Source of the DNA: Spinacia oleracea
Lineage: Eukaryota > Streptophyta > Magnoliopsida > Caryophyllales > Amaranthaceae
DNA length: 64,000 nt
Reading direction: 5' to 3'
Assembly: GCF_020520425.1 (NCBI RefSeq)
Contig: NC_079489.1
Coordinates: 15,276,001-15,340,000, forward strand
A program made the translations under genes and the position numbers. Below the pieces are notes generated by a model. The model saw only the letters and a list, made by a program, of their open reading frames with translations, had not been told where the DNA came from and did no database searches. Of the stretch, positions 47,541 through 58,389 are shown piece by piece. The stretch's first letter is position 1; each line of letters starts with the position of its first letter.

Positions 47541-47911
47541 GGCCATATTCGGTAAAAGTAGCGGTAGCGGGTAGCGGGTAGCGCTTGGAGTAGCGGGTAG
47601 CGGTGAATAGTCGTGGGTAACAGTTAGTTGTCAAAGTAGCGAGTGAGTAAATAACATGAGTGTTCGGTAAAAGTAGCGGTTGATATCGTAACGTAAAGTA
47701 AAAGCTGAAATATTATTTTAAAACTTTACTATACATTTGTCAACCCGCAACCTTAAGCGCTAAAAATTTTAATGTTTGATAAAAGCTACCCAACCGCTAA
47801 CCGCTACATAAACCGCTACCTTGCCAAACACTTACAAATTCTACAAGTAGCGTCTTCTTGATTAGGTCAAAACGTTACCCGCTACCCCAAACGCTACAAC
47901 CGAACGCACCC
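47541..47911. mobile_element. Tourist-like foldback rich in GTAGCGG motifs
   Basis: Ends GGCCATATTCGGTAAAAGTA and CTACAACCGAACGCACCC are imperfect inverted repeats flanked by TAA (47538-47540, 47912-47914). GTAGCGG occurs many times on the left and CCGCTAC/ACGCTAC on the right, so most of the 371 bp can fold on itself. Non-coding. Confidence 0.75.
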
Positions 47912-48405
47912 TAACTCAGAGCTTCATTACGGAGTACGGGATCGAGTACTTGTTTCTTAATAGTAAGAACTTGTTTTTCATACAATTCACGATCATTTTA
48001 TGGATTTTTGTGTGACGGAGAAGGTACATTTCAAGGCTACTATTTTTCATACAAGTACTTTCAATGGGAAAAAAGGAAAGAAAAAAAGAACCATACACTA
48101 CCTTAATTATGCGTGCTCTTAAGAACAGATGAAATTATCTCTGAGCCCTTTATTGGCTTGAGTATGGGCTTGCGATTGGGCCTTTTAGTTTTCGTGGATT
48201 TAAATACGTTTTTAAATTGTCGTGGGTCAACAACGGGTCGTTAGTGGGCGGGTCGTTAGATGAGCAATGAAAAATGAAAAAAAAGCCGTGTGCAAGTACA
48301 AGTGAATACGAAGCTATACACATAAGTTTTTGTATCATTATTATTATAGTTTTCAAAATTATTGCGGTATAACCCTATAATGACTCTGTACAATAAAAGC
48401 CCTGT
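47912..48405. other. Spacer
   Basis: No gene recognised; the short minus-strand open frames at 47916-48098 and 48150-48356 have no recognisable content. Confidence 0.4.
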
Positions 48406-49699
48406 TGTAATACCCCGAATTTTTAAAACTAGATTAATTATGCTTAATTATTTTTATTTAGCTAAAATCGTTTTAAATCCTAATTTCAAACTTTATTTTA
48501 ATTTAACGAAGCTTCATTTCGTTTGGAATTTTAATATTGTTACCCGATTTATTTTTCAGATTATATAATTTAATTTTATATTTACGATCTTAACGACGTT
48601 TCTAAATCGTAATTATTTTCGAATTTCTAATAATTTCGAAACGTTCTTATTTTATTCAAAAACTAAATTTATTTTTCGTTAATGATATTTTTTATAAAGA
48701 ATTATTTTAGCTAAACATTTCTATTTTTAGTAGTTTCCAAAAATAGCGAAAACAATTCTGAATTTTAGTTCAACTATGCAAAACTACGAAAATGCCCTTG
48801 AAATATCAAAATTTCATTTCTCTTCTTCTCTCTTTGCTCTCCACGTATAAGCCAGAAGGAAACTCATCCTTCCTTCTTATCTTCCCAAAAATCAGACTCA
48901 ATTCATTGCAAAGTCCCAATTGCTTCTTTCTTCTTCTTTTACAAATTCAGTTGTTCAGAATTTGAGTTCAACCTCAAACCAAAAATCCAAATTCAATTCC
49001 ACTTCCCTCCTCTTCTCTGATTCGAAACACCACCACCACAACAGCCACCGACCACCACCATTCCCACCACTGTTCGACCACCACCCCAGCACCACTCGGC
49101 CACCCAGAAACGCCACCACGCCCCACCGTACTTTCCCCTGCTCTCCTCCTCCTTCGTCGCAACTCCTCTGCCCTCCCCTGCCTCCCTTTTTCCTCGTTTC
49201 CCTTGCTGCGCCACCACACCGCAACCACCACACCCCGTCACCCTCACCATTCGGTGAACCAAGCTCTGCCGTCCCAAATTTCCCGGCGAGCCCCCACTGC
49301 CTCCTCCCAGAACCACCCCAAAGCACCCCTGAAACTCCCACTTGTTATTTCCCTGTTCGTGCTCCCCTCCCTCTCTCCCGTCGTTCTCCCGCAAGAAGAC
49401 AACCACCACCACCGTCGCCTCCGACGCGGGTTCACGTGGCTGCGCCGCCCAGCTTAGACGCCCTCCCTCCTCTCCTCTCTCCTTCGTGCTCCCCTGTCTC
49501 ACCCCACCCTCTGCCTTGTTCCTTTCCAGAAACCAAAATCAATTTTGGTTTTGGTTTTTATTCTCCTTAAAACCCACAAATTAATTGGGCCACTCTAATT
49601 TGGGCTTTTGGTAAGAAATTAGTTGCTATTTCAGATTTTGTAACTTATTAATCTCCATGTTTTAATAAAATTTTATGATATAATTATTATTATTTACTA

Positions 49700-52639
49700 C
49701 TCCCTCCGTTTCTTTTTGATGTTCCTGTTTGGAGTTGTGGGTGGAAATTAAGAAACTGGAATCTTTTAATGATTGGGGGTAAGAGTAATGATTGGGTGTA
49801 AGAGATTGGTATTTGTGAATAAAGTAAGGAGAGAGAAAACATTAAACAAATAAGGATAATTGAGATATTTTATTTAATTAAAGGGAAAATCAGAAAATCT
49901 GTTACAAAAGGGACCACTTTTGTTGAGTTGGGGACCTCAACACAAAAAACGGACCAATGAGAAGTCTGTGTTCTCAAACACATGGATCAGTTTCATCATT
50001 TTTTCCACCAAAAAATTTGAGGGAAATTTCCCTCCAAAATGAAAATTAGGATTTCCCTCCAACTAAAAAAACAGAGTACACATATAAAAGACTTCTTGTT
50101 TTGCAAACATAAATACAACTTGATAAAACTTCCAACCTCAATCTCTGACATAACTTGGCTTCCAAAAAAAAAATACCATGGCTTCAGATCAAGAGGAAGA
50201 TGAATTCCTCGGATTTTCAGATGATGAAGGTGATGGTTCCAGCACGGATTCTGACTCGGGGGACGAAGGAGTTGCTGTTGAAACTGATGCAGTGCCCTTA
50301 AATGCTCATCAATACGGGGACATGGAGCAATTTCAGCAAGTACCAGATTTAAATGAACTGGCACAAGACTTTCCAAATGAAGATGAGACAGCATCAGCAA
50401 ATTCAGCAAACTCACAGGTTGTTCCATATTTATTTGATTTAAACACCCCTCAAATAGATGAGTCAGAAACACCTCCATACCATCAAACATCAACTCCAAT
50501 TAACATTGTTCATCATAAGCCGGGGAAGCAAAGGTTAACTGTTGGATTGAAGTTGGAAATTTTGATTTTCCTGCTTCGTAGGAAAAAACCAGGTTTAGAG
50601 AAACTCATTAAGGGGACAATCACAGAGGCAGCAATCAAGTATGATTACACTCCAAGAACAATCGGAAAAATATGGAACAAGGCTAGGAGACAGCAGGAAG
50701 CAATGCAAACATATGATATGTCCACCAACTTCCACAAATGTGGCAGAAAAAGAAAAGAAGTACCATATGAACAAATTGTAGCGATTGCAATGGGGGACAT
50801 AACATGTATTATAGATCTTGCAAGGATGCTTAATTTGAGCCCGTCAACAGTTTGGAGATTAATCAAGAGAAAGGTGTTAAAGGCTCACTCAAGTCCCTTA
50901 TGTCCCGGCATTTCAGAAACTTGCAAGATGACAAGAATGAGATGGGTACTTAGATTAATTATGGATTACTCAATACCACATGACCCAACATATTATGGCA
51001 TGTTTGACTTCGTTCACATAGATGAAAAATGGTTTTACCTAACACAGAAAAGTCAAAGAGTATATCTTGCAAACAATGAACCAAAGCCACACAGAATTGG
51101 AAAGTCAAGAACAAAAATCCCTAAGTTTATGTTCATGGCAGCAGTGGCAAGGCCAAGATGGGGTGATGATGGGAATTGTGAGTTTGATGGAAAATTGGGT
51201 ATTTTTCCATTCACAAATTCAGTTGCAGCTAAAAGAACATCAAAGAACAGAGTGAAGGGGACACTAGAAACCAAGCCAGTGAAGTCAGTGAATCAAATAG
51301 CAACAAGGGCCATGATGATCAACATGTTAATTCCAGCAATCAAAGAGAAATGGCCACCTCATGTCGGGGAAAAGGTGATATACATAATTCAAGACAACGC
51401 AAAAGCACCCATATTGCAATCTGATCCAGAGTGGCAACAACACTACAAACAAGATGGGTTTACTTTTGTATTAACTCAACAACCAGCAAACAGTCCAGAT
51501 TGTAACATATTGGATTTGGGATTTTTTAGGTCAATACAATCACTCATGCATAAGAAAATGCCAAAGACAGTGGAAGATTTAAGTGGAGCAGTGATTGACG
51601 CTTATAAAGAACTTCATCCAAAGACATTGTCTAATGTGTGGATGACACTCCAATATGTGGGAAATGAAATTCTAAAACACAAGGGAGACAATAACTACCA
51701 ACTTCCACACAACAAGAAAAAAATTTTAGAGGATGAAGGCAATCTGCCAGAACAAGTGAAGGCACCAATATGGGCAGTGAATGAGTGCACACAACTCTAT
51801 GATGAATGGAAAGCAAATCAATGAAGCAAGGGGAAAAAGATAGGTAACTTTTTGTGTTTTGGGGACATGTTTTGAAAGTAACACGAATATTTAAAATGTC
51901 ACTTTTGTGGGCTTGAATGTAAGCATTACATGTAGGCAAAACATTTTGTAAGTGTCAATCATTTTGGAAAATTCAATGAATGAAATCAATGTTATTAATG
52001 AGAATGTTGTTTTTTAATTTATAACATAACATAACCAAGGCAAGACAAGAAAAAGGCAGCAAGAACAAGGAAAAAGGCAACACAAATATCCTTGTTCTGA
52101 CTTTTATAACAGAACATAACCAAGGCAACACAAATATAACCAACATAACAAAAAAGATCAAACATAACATAACTTTATAACATAACATAACCAAGGCAAC
52201 ACAAGAAAAAGGCAGCAAGAACAAGGGAAAAGGTAACAAGAAAAAGGCAGCAACAACAATGCACAGGGGACATGTTTAGAAACAAACAACACACAAAGAT
52301 CTCAGAATGTCCCCAAGCATCCCTGACACAAACCCCAACCACTAATACTTAGCTCCTGAAAAGCATCATTGATGCTAATGGCGCATGAGTGTTAATGGAA
52401 GAAAGGGTTTGAGTCTCAGCACATGATGACTCATCATTGATCACACAAAATATGTTATTTTGGGTCTAAAGGGGACAACTAGCAACTAAGTAAACAAGAC
52501 ATGAATTCAATTTCATTGTTGCCCAAGACATTAAAACTGGCAAAAGATCGGAAAGCCAAAACAAATCATGTCAAAGTAATTAGTTTCTTAATTTCCACCC
52601 ACAACTCCAAACAGGAACATCAAAAAGAAACGGAGGGAG
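49700..52639 (+). mobile_element. Mariner-like element with perfect 58-bp TIRs
   Basis: Left inverted repeat 49700-49757 and right inverted repeat 52582-52639 match at all 58 positions, with TA at 49698-49699 and 52640-52641. The 2,940-bp element holds one intact transposase gene. It has what a self-mobile plant mariner-like element is expected to carry. The CTCCCTCC ends are the same as those of the Stowaway MITEs in the window. Confidence 0.9.
50178..51824 (+). CDS. Mariner-like transposase, plant DD39D type
   Basis: Cuts and pastes the mariner-like element. One uninterrupted exon of 548 aa; the start is in good context (ACCATGG). Residues 1-110 are acidic and low in complexity. Two helix-turn-helix-like segments follow (about residues 135-175, with ITEAAIKYDYTPRTIGKIW, and 205-235, with IDLARMLNLSPSTVWRLI) for TIR binding. 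The catalytic triad is Asp in VHIDEKWF, Asp in IIQDNAKAP and Asp in NILDLGFF, the last two separated by 39 residues, the DD39D spacing of plant mariner-like elements. The C-terminal KTVEDLSGAV and WMTLQYVGNEILKHKGDN segments are also typical. Length is in the usual 500-550 aa range. No defect seen, so it may be active; this cannot be shown from sequence alone. Confidence 0.95.
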   Translation: MASDQEEDEFLGFSDDEGDGSSTDSDSGDEGVAVETDAVPLNAHQYGDMEQFQQVPDLNELAQDFPNEDETASANSANSQVVPYLFDLNTPQIDESETPPYHQTSTPINIVHHKPGKQRLTVGLKLEILIFLLRRKKPGLEKLIKGTITEAAIKYDYTPRTIGKIWNKARRQQEAMQTYDMSTNFHKCGRKRKEVPYEQIVAIAMGDITCIIDLARMLNLSPSTVWRLIKRKVLKAHSSPLCPGISETCKMTRMRWVLRLIMDYSIPHDPTYYGMFDFVHIDEKWFYLTQKSQRVYLANNEPKPHRIGKSRTKIPKFMFMAAVARPRWGDDGNCEFDGKLGIFPFTNSVAAKRTSKNRVKGTLETKPVKSVNQIATRAMMINMLIPAIKEKWPPHVGEKVIYIIQDNAKAPILQSDPEWQQHYKQDGFTFVLTQQPANSPDCNILDLGFFRSIQSLMHKKMPKTVEDLSGAVIDAYKELHPKTLSNVWMTLQYVGNEILKHKGDNNYQLPHNKKKILEDEGNLPEQVKAPIWAVNECTQLYDEWKANQ

Positions 52640-53740
52640 TAATTAGTAATTAGTAATTAAAAGGCAGCATGCACAAGTCAAAGGATTCGATTTAGACAAC
52701 CATTTCATCATTGAACATAAGCAATTTCTAAATGATTAATTACCTCATCACCAATTTACCAAAGGGGATACATGATCACTCAATCATGTGAAATGATCTC
52801 TATTCCCTTTGGGAAATGGTGATGAAGGACATGTTTAGAAACAAACAACACACAAAGATCTCAGAATGTCCCCAAGCATCCCTGACACAAACCCCAACCA
52901 CTAACACTTAGCTCCTGAAAAGCATTATTGAAGCTAATGGCGCATGAGTGTTAATGGAATAAAGGGTTTGAGTCTCAGCAAATGATGACTCATCATTGAT
53001 CACACAAAAGCAATAACAAGGCAGCAATGAACAAGGCACAACAAAAGTCAACCATGCAAGGGAAGTCACAAGATCAAGTTCAATCTCTAAGTAAACAAGA
53101 CATGAATTGCCTCTCCGATCTAATGCCAGTTTATATGTGACGGAATCAATTTAATTGTTTCCAAAGACATTTAAACTGGCAAAAGATCAAAAAGCCAAAA
53201 CAAATCATGCTCATTTTGTTCTCAGATGTCCCCAAGCTTCATAGTTACAAATCCAAACTACAAACACTTAGCGCCTGAAAAGTATATCAAAAGACATACT
53301 AATGGCAGCATGAGTGGTTGTAGTTATTTAGACTTGCTTCTCAGCATTTAAAAGACTAATCATTGAACACATATACACAAGGAACATAAAGGGGACAATA
53401 AACAACACAACAAACAAGACGTTAATTGTATTTTGATCTTCCCGTTTCTATTTTTGGACATAAATCTTGACCAAAATACCTTATATGTCCACATAATTAC
53501 ACCAAATACCTTAGAATCTTTTCAAATTCAACCCTCAAAATCATCACCTTTCCTTATTTAATTATTTTATCTTTCCCAAAAACCCCACCCACCCCTCCCT
53601 TTGTAAATGTCGTTGTGTTGCTTGCTTCTCAGCATTTAAAAGACTCATCATTGAACACATATACACAAGGCACATAAAGGGGACAATAAACAAAACAACA
53701 TACAGGACAAGAATTGCCTCCACGAGAATTGACTCATCAC
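52255..53740. repeat. Dispersed direct repeats across the inner TIR
   Basis: A block of about 200 bp (GGACATGTTTAGAAACAAAC... to CATCATTGATCACACAAAA) at 52270-52470 recurs at 52828-53008 with about 95% identity. Weaker third and fourth copies of parts occur near 53220-53420 and 53625-53720 (ACACATATACACAAGG, AAAGGGGACAATAAACAA). The repeats link the transposase element to the extra right-hand segment. Confidence 0.8.
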
Positions 53741-54132
53741 AAACCACCATGGACAGATTGCAAACAGGTGCAAATCAACTGAATACAGGGACATATGATC
53801 AATAGAGGGACATATTGGCATACCATCATATCAGAACTGAATACAGGGACATATTGGCATACCATCGTATCAACATTTGCATACATGGACATATAGTATC
53901 ATCATTTGCATACAATCATAAACCAAAACAGGGTCATATCAGCATGAATGAAAACAGAGCATTTTCCAATATATAAACCCTCCAAACTCCACATGATACA
54001 ACAAATCCTCCTTCATCAACAACAACAAATCCAACCCTGCCAGCAAGAGATCACACTTGCTGGCCTACAATTTCAACAGCTGACCATGTTTACTACATTG
54101 CTAATTAAAATTAAAAGAGGGGACAGACTTAT

Positions 54133-55551
54133 CTAATCATGATCATCTTGATCATCTGCAACAGTCGTGTCTTTATTCTTTGAATAAGGGAACGCTGATG
54201 ATTCTTGCCCAGAGGACACAGCAGAATTGCCATCCTCATTCTCACACTCACCAACGTAATATAGTTCCCACGAGTCAGACCGAGTGGGTTCCTTGCACGC
54301 AATAGGGGACATAAAATACGGGTCATTAGCATCATCAAAAAAACAGAGTCTTTAAAATTACAATGTTTTTTTAACCAACCAATTCATGATTTATGCAACC
54401 AAAAGATCCACGATTTCATGACATGCAACTCAACAAAAACCCACATGCAAATGAATAAAAATCATTTACATCAACACATTCAACTGAAACCCATTATAAC
54501 ATCAAAAAACGAGATAAATTCAAAAAATCCCCAAAATAATCAGGCAAATTCAGATCCACGATTTTATGACATGCAACTCAACAAAAACCCACATGCAAAT
54601 GAATACAAATAATTTTCATCAACACATTCAACTCAAACCCATTATAACATCAAAAAACGAGATAAATTCAAAAAAACCCCAAATAATTCAGGCAAATTCA
54701 GATCCACTTTTTATGACATGCAACTCAAAAAAAACCCACATGCAAATGAATTCAAATCATTTTCATCAACACATTAAACTGAAACCCAATATAACATCAA
54801 AATACGAGATAAATTCAAAAAATTCCCAAATAAATCAGGCAAATTCAGATCCACTTTTTTATGACATGCAACTCAACAAAAACCCACATGCAAATGAATA
54901 AAAATCATTTTCATCAACACATTCAACTCAAACCCATTACAACATCAAAAAACGAGATAAATTCAAAAAATCCCCAAATAATTCAGGCAAATTCAGATCC
55001 ACTTTTTATGACATGCAACTCAAAAAAAACCCACATGCAAATGAATTCAAATCATTTTCATCAACACATTAAACTGAAACCCAATATAACATCAAAATAC
55101 GAGATAAATTCAAAAATTCCCCAAATAAATCAGGCAAATTCAGAACCCCCATTTTTTGACATGCAACTCAACAAAAACCCTAATTTTTCAGATCTTAACC
55201 ATAAATACAAACAAACACAAGAATTTATACCTCATCTTTGTCATCTTCTCCAAAAAAGCGCAGATCTGCGGCTGTGGGCAACCGATCGTCGTATTTCGAT
55301 TCGACCTCTTCACCAGGCTCTACCTCCCACTTCTCGAACCACGCCTTTAGATAGTTACGAGTGCTCGTATTCTCCTTCTGGGCCATCATTCTATTATGCA
55401 AAAACTCCGCCGAATATGAGTGCTCGCCGTTAGGGGCACTTACAGTTGGGACCCCAGTCACAACTTGGATCTGAGATTTGTTGGCCAGAAGTACCCAACA
55501 AATAAGAGGCCAAACTTTTTGAAGTCGAAGACCCCATACAGATCGGAACAA
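54133..55551 (-). CDS. Possible second gene in the mariner-like unit, two exons, unknown function
   Basis: Exon 1 (about 55551-55231) reads ...NGEHSYSAEFLHNRMMAQ and KENTSTRNYLKAWFEKWEVE, then PGEEVESKYDDRLPTAADL and RFFGEDDKDE, ending at a GT donor (GAG|GTATAA). Exon 2 (54291-54133) follows a CTAAT branch-like site and a GCAAG acceptor and reads EPTRSDSWELYYVGECENED, then a very acidic tail ending ADDQDDHD and stop. Phase is 0 at both borders. Nothing is recognised by family. It is a small acidic protein on the strand opposite the transposase. Its true start is uncertain: the frame opens at 55551, a different frame has ATG at 55537 (MGSSTSKSLASYLLGTSG, stop soon after), and an internal MMAQKEN start is possible. 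It could be an element accessory gene or a captured host gene. Confidence 0.4.
54418..55190. repeat. 147-148-bp tandem repeat inside the second gene's intron
   Basis: About five and a half copies of a unit starting ATGACATGCAACTCAA at 54418, 54566, about 54713, 54861, about 55008 and 55156. Units alternate in two types, so the pair starting at 54566 is repeated as a 295-bp higher-order unit at 54861. It lies entirely between the proposed donor at 55230 and acceptor at 54292. The plus-strand open frames here are artefacts of the repeat. Confidence 0.9.
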
Positions 55552-57449
55552 TAAAAAACCCTAGAAATCTCCGACGAAAACCCGCAAAAAAATTTGGAAC
55601 AAATCAACTCGCAACGACAAAAAGGGACGATTATAGGGGACAAATTTATAGGGGATCTGATCAGATCAATATTTGGATCAAAGTTTTTGAAGATTTTCAC
55701 TCGAAAGCTCTTCAGATCCGAGAGAGAGGAGGAGAAAATGAGAGAACAGAGGCGGAGATTATTAGGGTTTTCTGAAGAACAGAGGAGAGAGAGAGAGAAC
55801 ATAGGAGGTTTCTTAAGAGAGAGAGACGGAAAATGAGAGATGAGGAGGTTGAATGAGGGGAGAGAGAGAGAGACAACGACGTTTAAAAAGGGAGGGGTGG
55901 GTGGGTTTTTTCGGAAAGATAAATAATTAAATAAGGTATGGTGATGATTTTGAGGGTTGAATTTGAAAAGATTCTAAGGTATTTGGTGTAATTATGTGGA
56001 AATATAAGGGTATTTTGGTCAAATTTTATGTCCAAAAATAGAAACAGGAACATCAAAAAGAAACGACGTAAATAGAAACAGGAACATCAAAAAGAAACGG
56101 AGGGAGTAATAAATTATTTATTATTTTCAGGTTTAATTATCGATTTTCCTAAAATAAGTTACTGGTTTATTTATAAAAATGGAGTTTAGATAATATTTTC
56201 ATGAAAACCGGTTTTAAGAAATATAAATATATATTTCGATTAAAATTTCGTTTAATAATAATATTTCCATTAAATTTCGGAATTATACTTTTTATTAAAA
56301 TTCGTTAACTATAAATTCATTACTTATAAAATTTATTATTTATAAAATATCGATTTTAGATTATTTATTATTTTAAGTAACTAATTGAATGATTTAATAT
56401 TCTGAAAGAAATTGGACTTGGAGCTCAGGAAGAACGATCCATCAAACGGGAAGTGTAAAACGACGGTTGAGGTAACGGCTATTGCTAGTACCCGCAATTC
56501 CCTTCCAAATGTGTTTATTATGACAATATGATTGAATTTATGAACTGAATGCTTTGACATGTTTTATTGAATTGCGGGAAATGAATTATGTTTTGATTGA
56601 ATAATTTATTATAATATGATTTGATGGAATTATTCCTTATATTATGATTGATTGAATTTCTTATAAAATGATATTATGATTGATTGAATTTCTTATAAAA
56701 TGATGTTTATAAGAAACCATGAAAGAAAGGATGTTCAATCGTATGATCCAAAGGAAATATGTTACTTCAATCGAAGTAAAAAGGCTAAAATGTAAAATTG
56801 AACGAAACATGATAAATGAAAGTGAAAGACCTAGTCCGTTTGGCAGTATATGTTCACAGGTTACGATTCTCGGTCATGCATGTACCCATGGGGCATCCGC
56901 CCATTGAGCCAAGGCTCTCATGTTTTTCGGGCCAAGGCCCCATGTTTTATGGACAGCGGTCCATCGTGGAAGACGTTCCACCATGTCATACTTGTCACGG
57001 CTAGCATGTGCACCCTAAATCTATAAATGAATTAAATAAAGGACTTTATAAAAAGTTTTACTAAATTCTATTCTCCCTGTGTTATTAAATAAAATGAGTT
57101 GAAATGAATTTACGTTGCTAGGGTAGTCGTTACTGAGTCTTCGGCTCACCGTTTAGTTTTCCGTTTTAGGTACTGCGGGGAACGATGGACACGAGTAGTG
57201 GCGAGGAATTCCACTTTAGTATCAATCGCCTAGTTTATGCTTAACGTTGTAATAGTTTAATTAAAGACTTTTAGTAAGTTATGTACTTTTATTTTGAGGA
57301 CTATTATATTATTTTGGGAGTTCTAATAGATTATGAATGATGGTTGCCTTGTAATTCCCAAGAGGGAGTTACGGCAGTAATGTCCCGACCAAATTAGGTT
57401 AATTCCGCTGCTTAATTTCTTGAATTAGGGGTCGGGGCGTTACACCTGT

Positions 57450-57530
57450 CTAATAAGAGTCCTCCCAATAAAAGCCCTATTAACTTAACCCTAACCCTAT
57501 ATCTATTAGACTACCTTGTTCAATAACCAA
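57450..57530. other. Short spacer next to the solo LTR
   Basis: CAATAAAAGCCCT occurs just left of the solo LTR and again here, so the target was a small tandem repeat before insertion. TTAACCCTAACCCTAT is too short to be telomeric. Confidence 0.5.
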
Positions 57531-57538
57531 GTCTACCT

Positions 57539-58389
57539 AGAGCTGTCAAAAATTGACCCGACCCGAAAAACCGACCTGAACCGACCTGTCTTTTTAAGGA
57601 CCTGGATCCGACCCGAGACCCGAAATTTTGTTAAAATAGGAAACCCGTAACCCGACCGTATCCAACCCGTTAAAATCGACGACCGATTTCGACCCGTTAA
57701 TGCATGACCCGGACCCGAACCTGACACCCGACCGCAAGATAACCGATAACAAAACTGAGTCAGCTTACCCGACCGAATAATGACCCGAACCCGATTCAAC
57801 ACCCGACCCGATGTCAACCCAAAACGATTATAACCCGATGAAACCTGTTATTGACTTAATTCGTGACAACCCGTTACCTGAATTTACGCGACCTGTTGAC
57901 GAACCGATTTGTCATTGACCTAACTAAATATTAACTTACATCAAGTTAATATTGTTTTTTATAATTACCTAATCTAGAACAAGCGAAAAGCGTTAACCAA
58001 ATTTATAAAAGTTAATTATAAGGTTAAAACTTGACTTAGACCTAATAACTATCATACCCGGTCTTAACCCGTGTCCGAAGTGAACCCGACCTGACTTTTA
58101 ACCGACCCGGTAATTATCCGATCCGAACTTGACCCGACTCGTTAAGACCCGAACCCGTAATTGTACCCGACTAGAAAAAGACCCGACCCGAACCCGAACC
58201 GAACCCGGCCTATACCGAAACGAAAAAATAACCCGACATGACCCGAATTTTTTTCAACCTGACCGAATCCGACCTGAACCCGACCTGCACCCGGTTATAA
58301 AATGACCCGACATGACCCGACCAGATCATGACCCGAGACCCGAGATGACCAGACCCGGACCCAACTCGAGTAACCGTTTTGACAGCTCT
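57539..58389. mobile_element. Foldback element packed with GACCCG motifs
   Basis: Ends AGAGCTGTCAAAA and TTTTGACAGCTCT are inverted repeats. GTCTACC flanks both sides (57531-57537, 58392-58398), with two extra bases on the right, suggesting an imperfect 7-8-bp duplication as in hAT elements. Inside, GACCCG, ACCCGA and CCGACC recur dozens of times, making an 850-bp GC-skewed body in an AT-rich setting. Non-coding; the short minus-strand frames are a product of the repeats. Confidence 0.75.

Larger units (their letters stand above)
53438..56063. repeat. Long internal inverted repeat (about 180 bp arms)
   Basis: The arm 53438-53620 (GTTTCTATTTTTGGACATAA ... CCCACCCACCCCTCCC) is the reverse complement, with about 10% difference, of 55875-56063. 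The right arm directly precedes the outer TIR. The left arm ends in CCCGTTTC, without the CTCCCTCC end, and could be the worn left end of a separate member of the family. Confidence 0.8.
49700..56106. mobile_element. Composite mariner-like insertion (6.4 kb) with three TIR-type ends
   Basis: The solo LTR is interrupted exactly at a TA (49698-49699 and 56107-56108). The outer ends are inverted repeats sharing about 31 bp (CTCCCTCCGTTTCTTTTTGA, then TGTTCCTGTTT). A third end of the same type, facing left, lies at 52639. So 49700-52639 is a complete element by itself, and 52640-56106 is an extra segment with only a right end. Blocks at 52255-52470 recur at 52815-53010, so the extra segment derives from the same family. 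The right end is doubled: GTTTCTTTTTGATGTTCCTG also lies about 36 bp further in. Confidence 0.8.
48406..57444 (+). mobile_element. Solo LTR of a Gypsy-like element, split by a mariner-like insertion
   Basis: Starts TGTAATACCCCG at 48406 and ends GGGGCGTTACA at 57444, with CCTGT duplicated on both sides (48401-48405, 57445-57449). Without the 6.4-kb insertion the LTR is about 2.63 kb. No internal region, primer site or second LTR lies next to it, so it is a solo LTR left by recombination. Its ends and its GC-rich C-rich block (about 49000-49520) resemble the 2,893-bp LTRs at 13834 and 21506, so it belongs to a related family. The Pro/Ser-rich open frame at 48920-49570 is part of the LTR. Confidence 0.88.

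Noticed and set aside
48920-49570. 216-residue Pro-rich open frame and several antisense frames
   Set aside because: Part of the solo LTR's C-rich block, equivalent to that in the other LTRs; not a host gene.
54418-55433. Plus-strand open frames repeating MTCNSTKTHMQMN
   Set aside because: They arise from a 147-148-bp tandem repeat whose unit length allows frames to stay open; no start context, domain or conservation supports a protein.
57484-57500. TTAACCCTAACCCTAT as an interstitial telomere
   Set aside because: Only about two units and not the plant CCCTAAA repeat.
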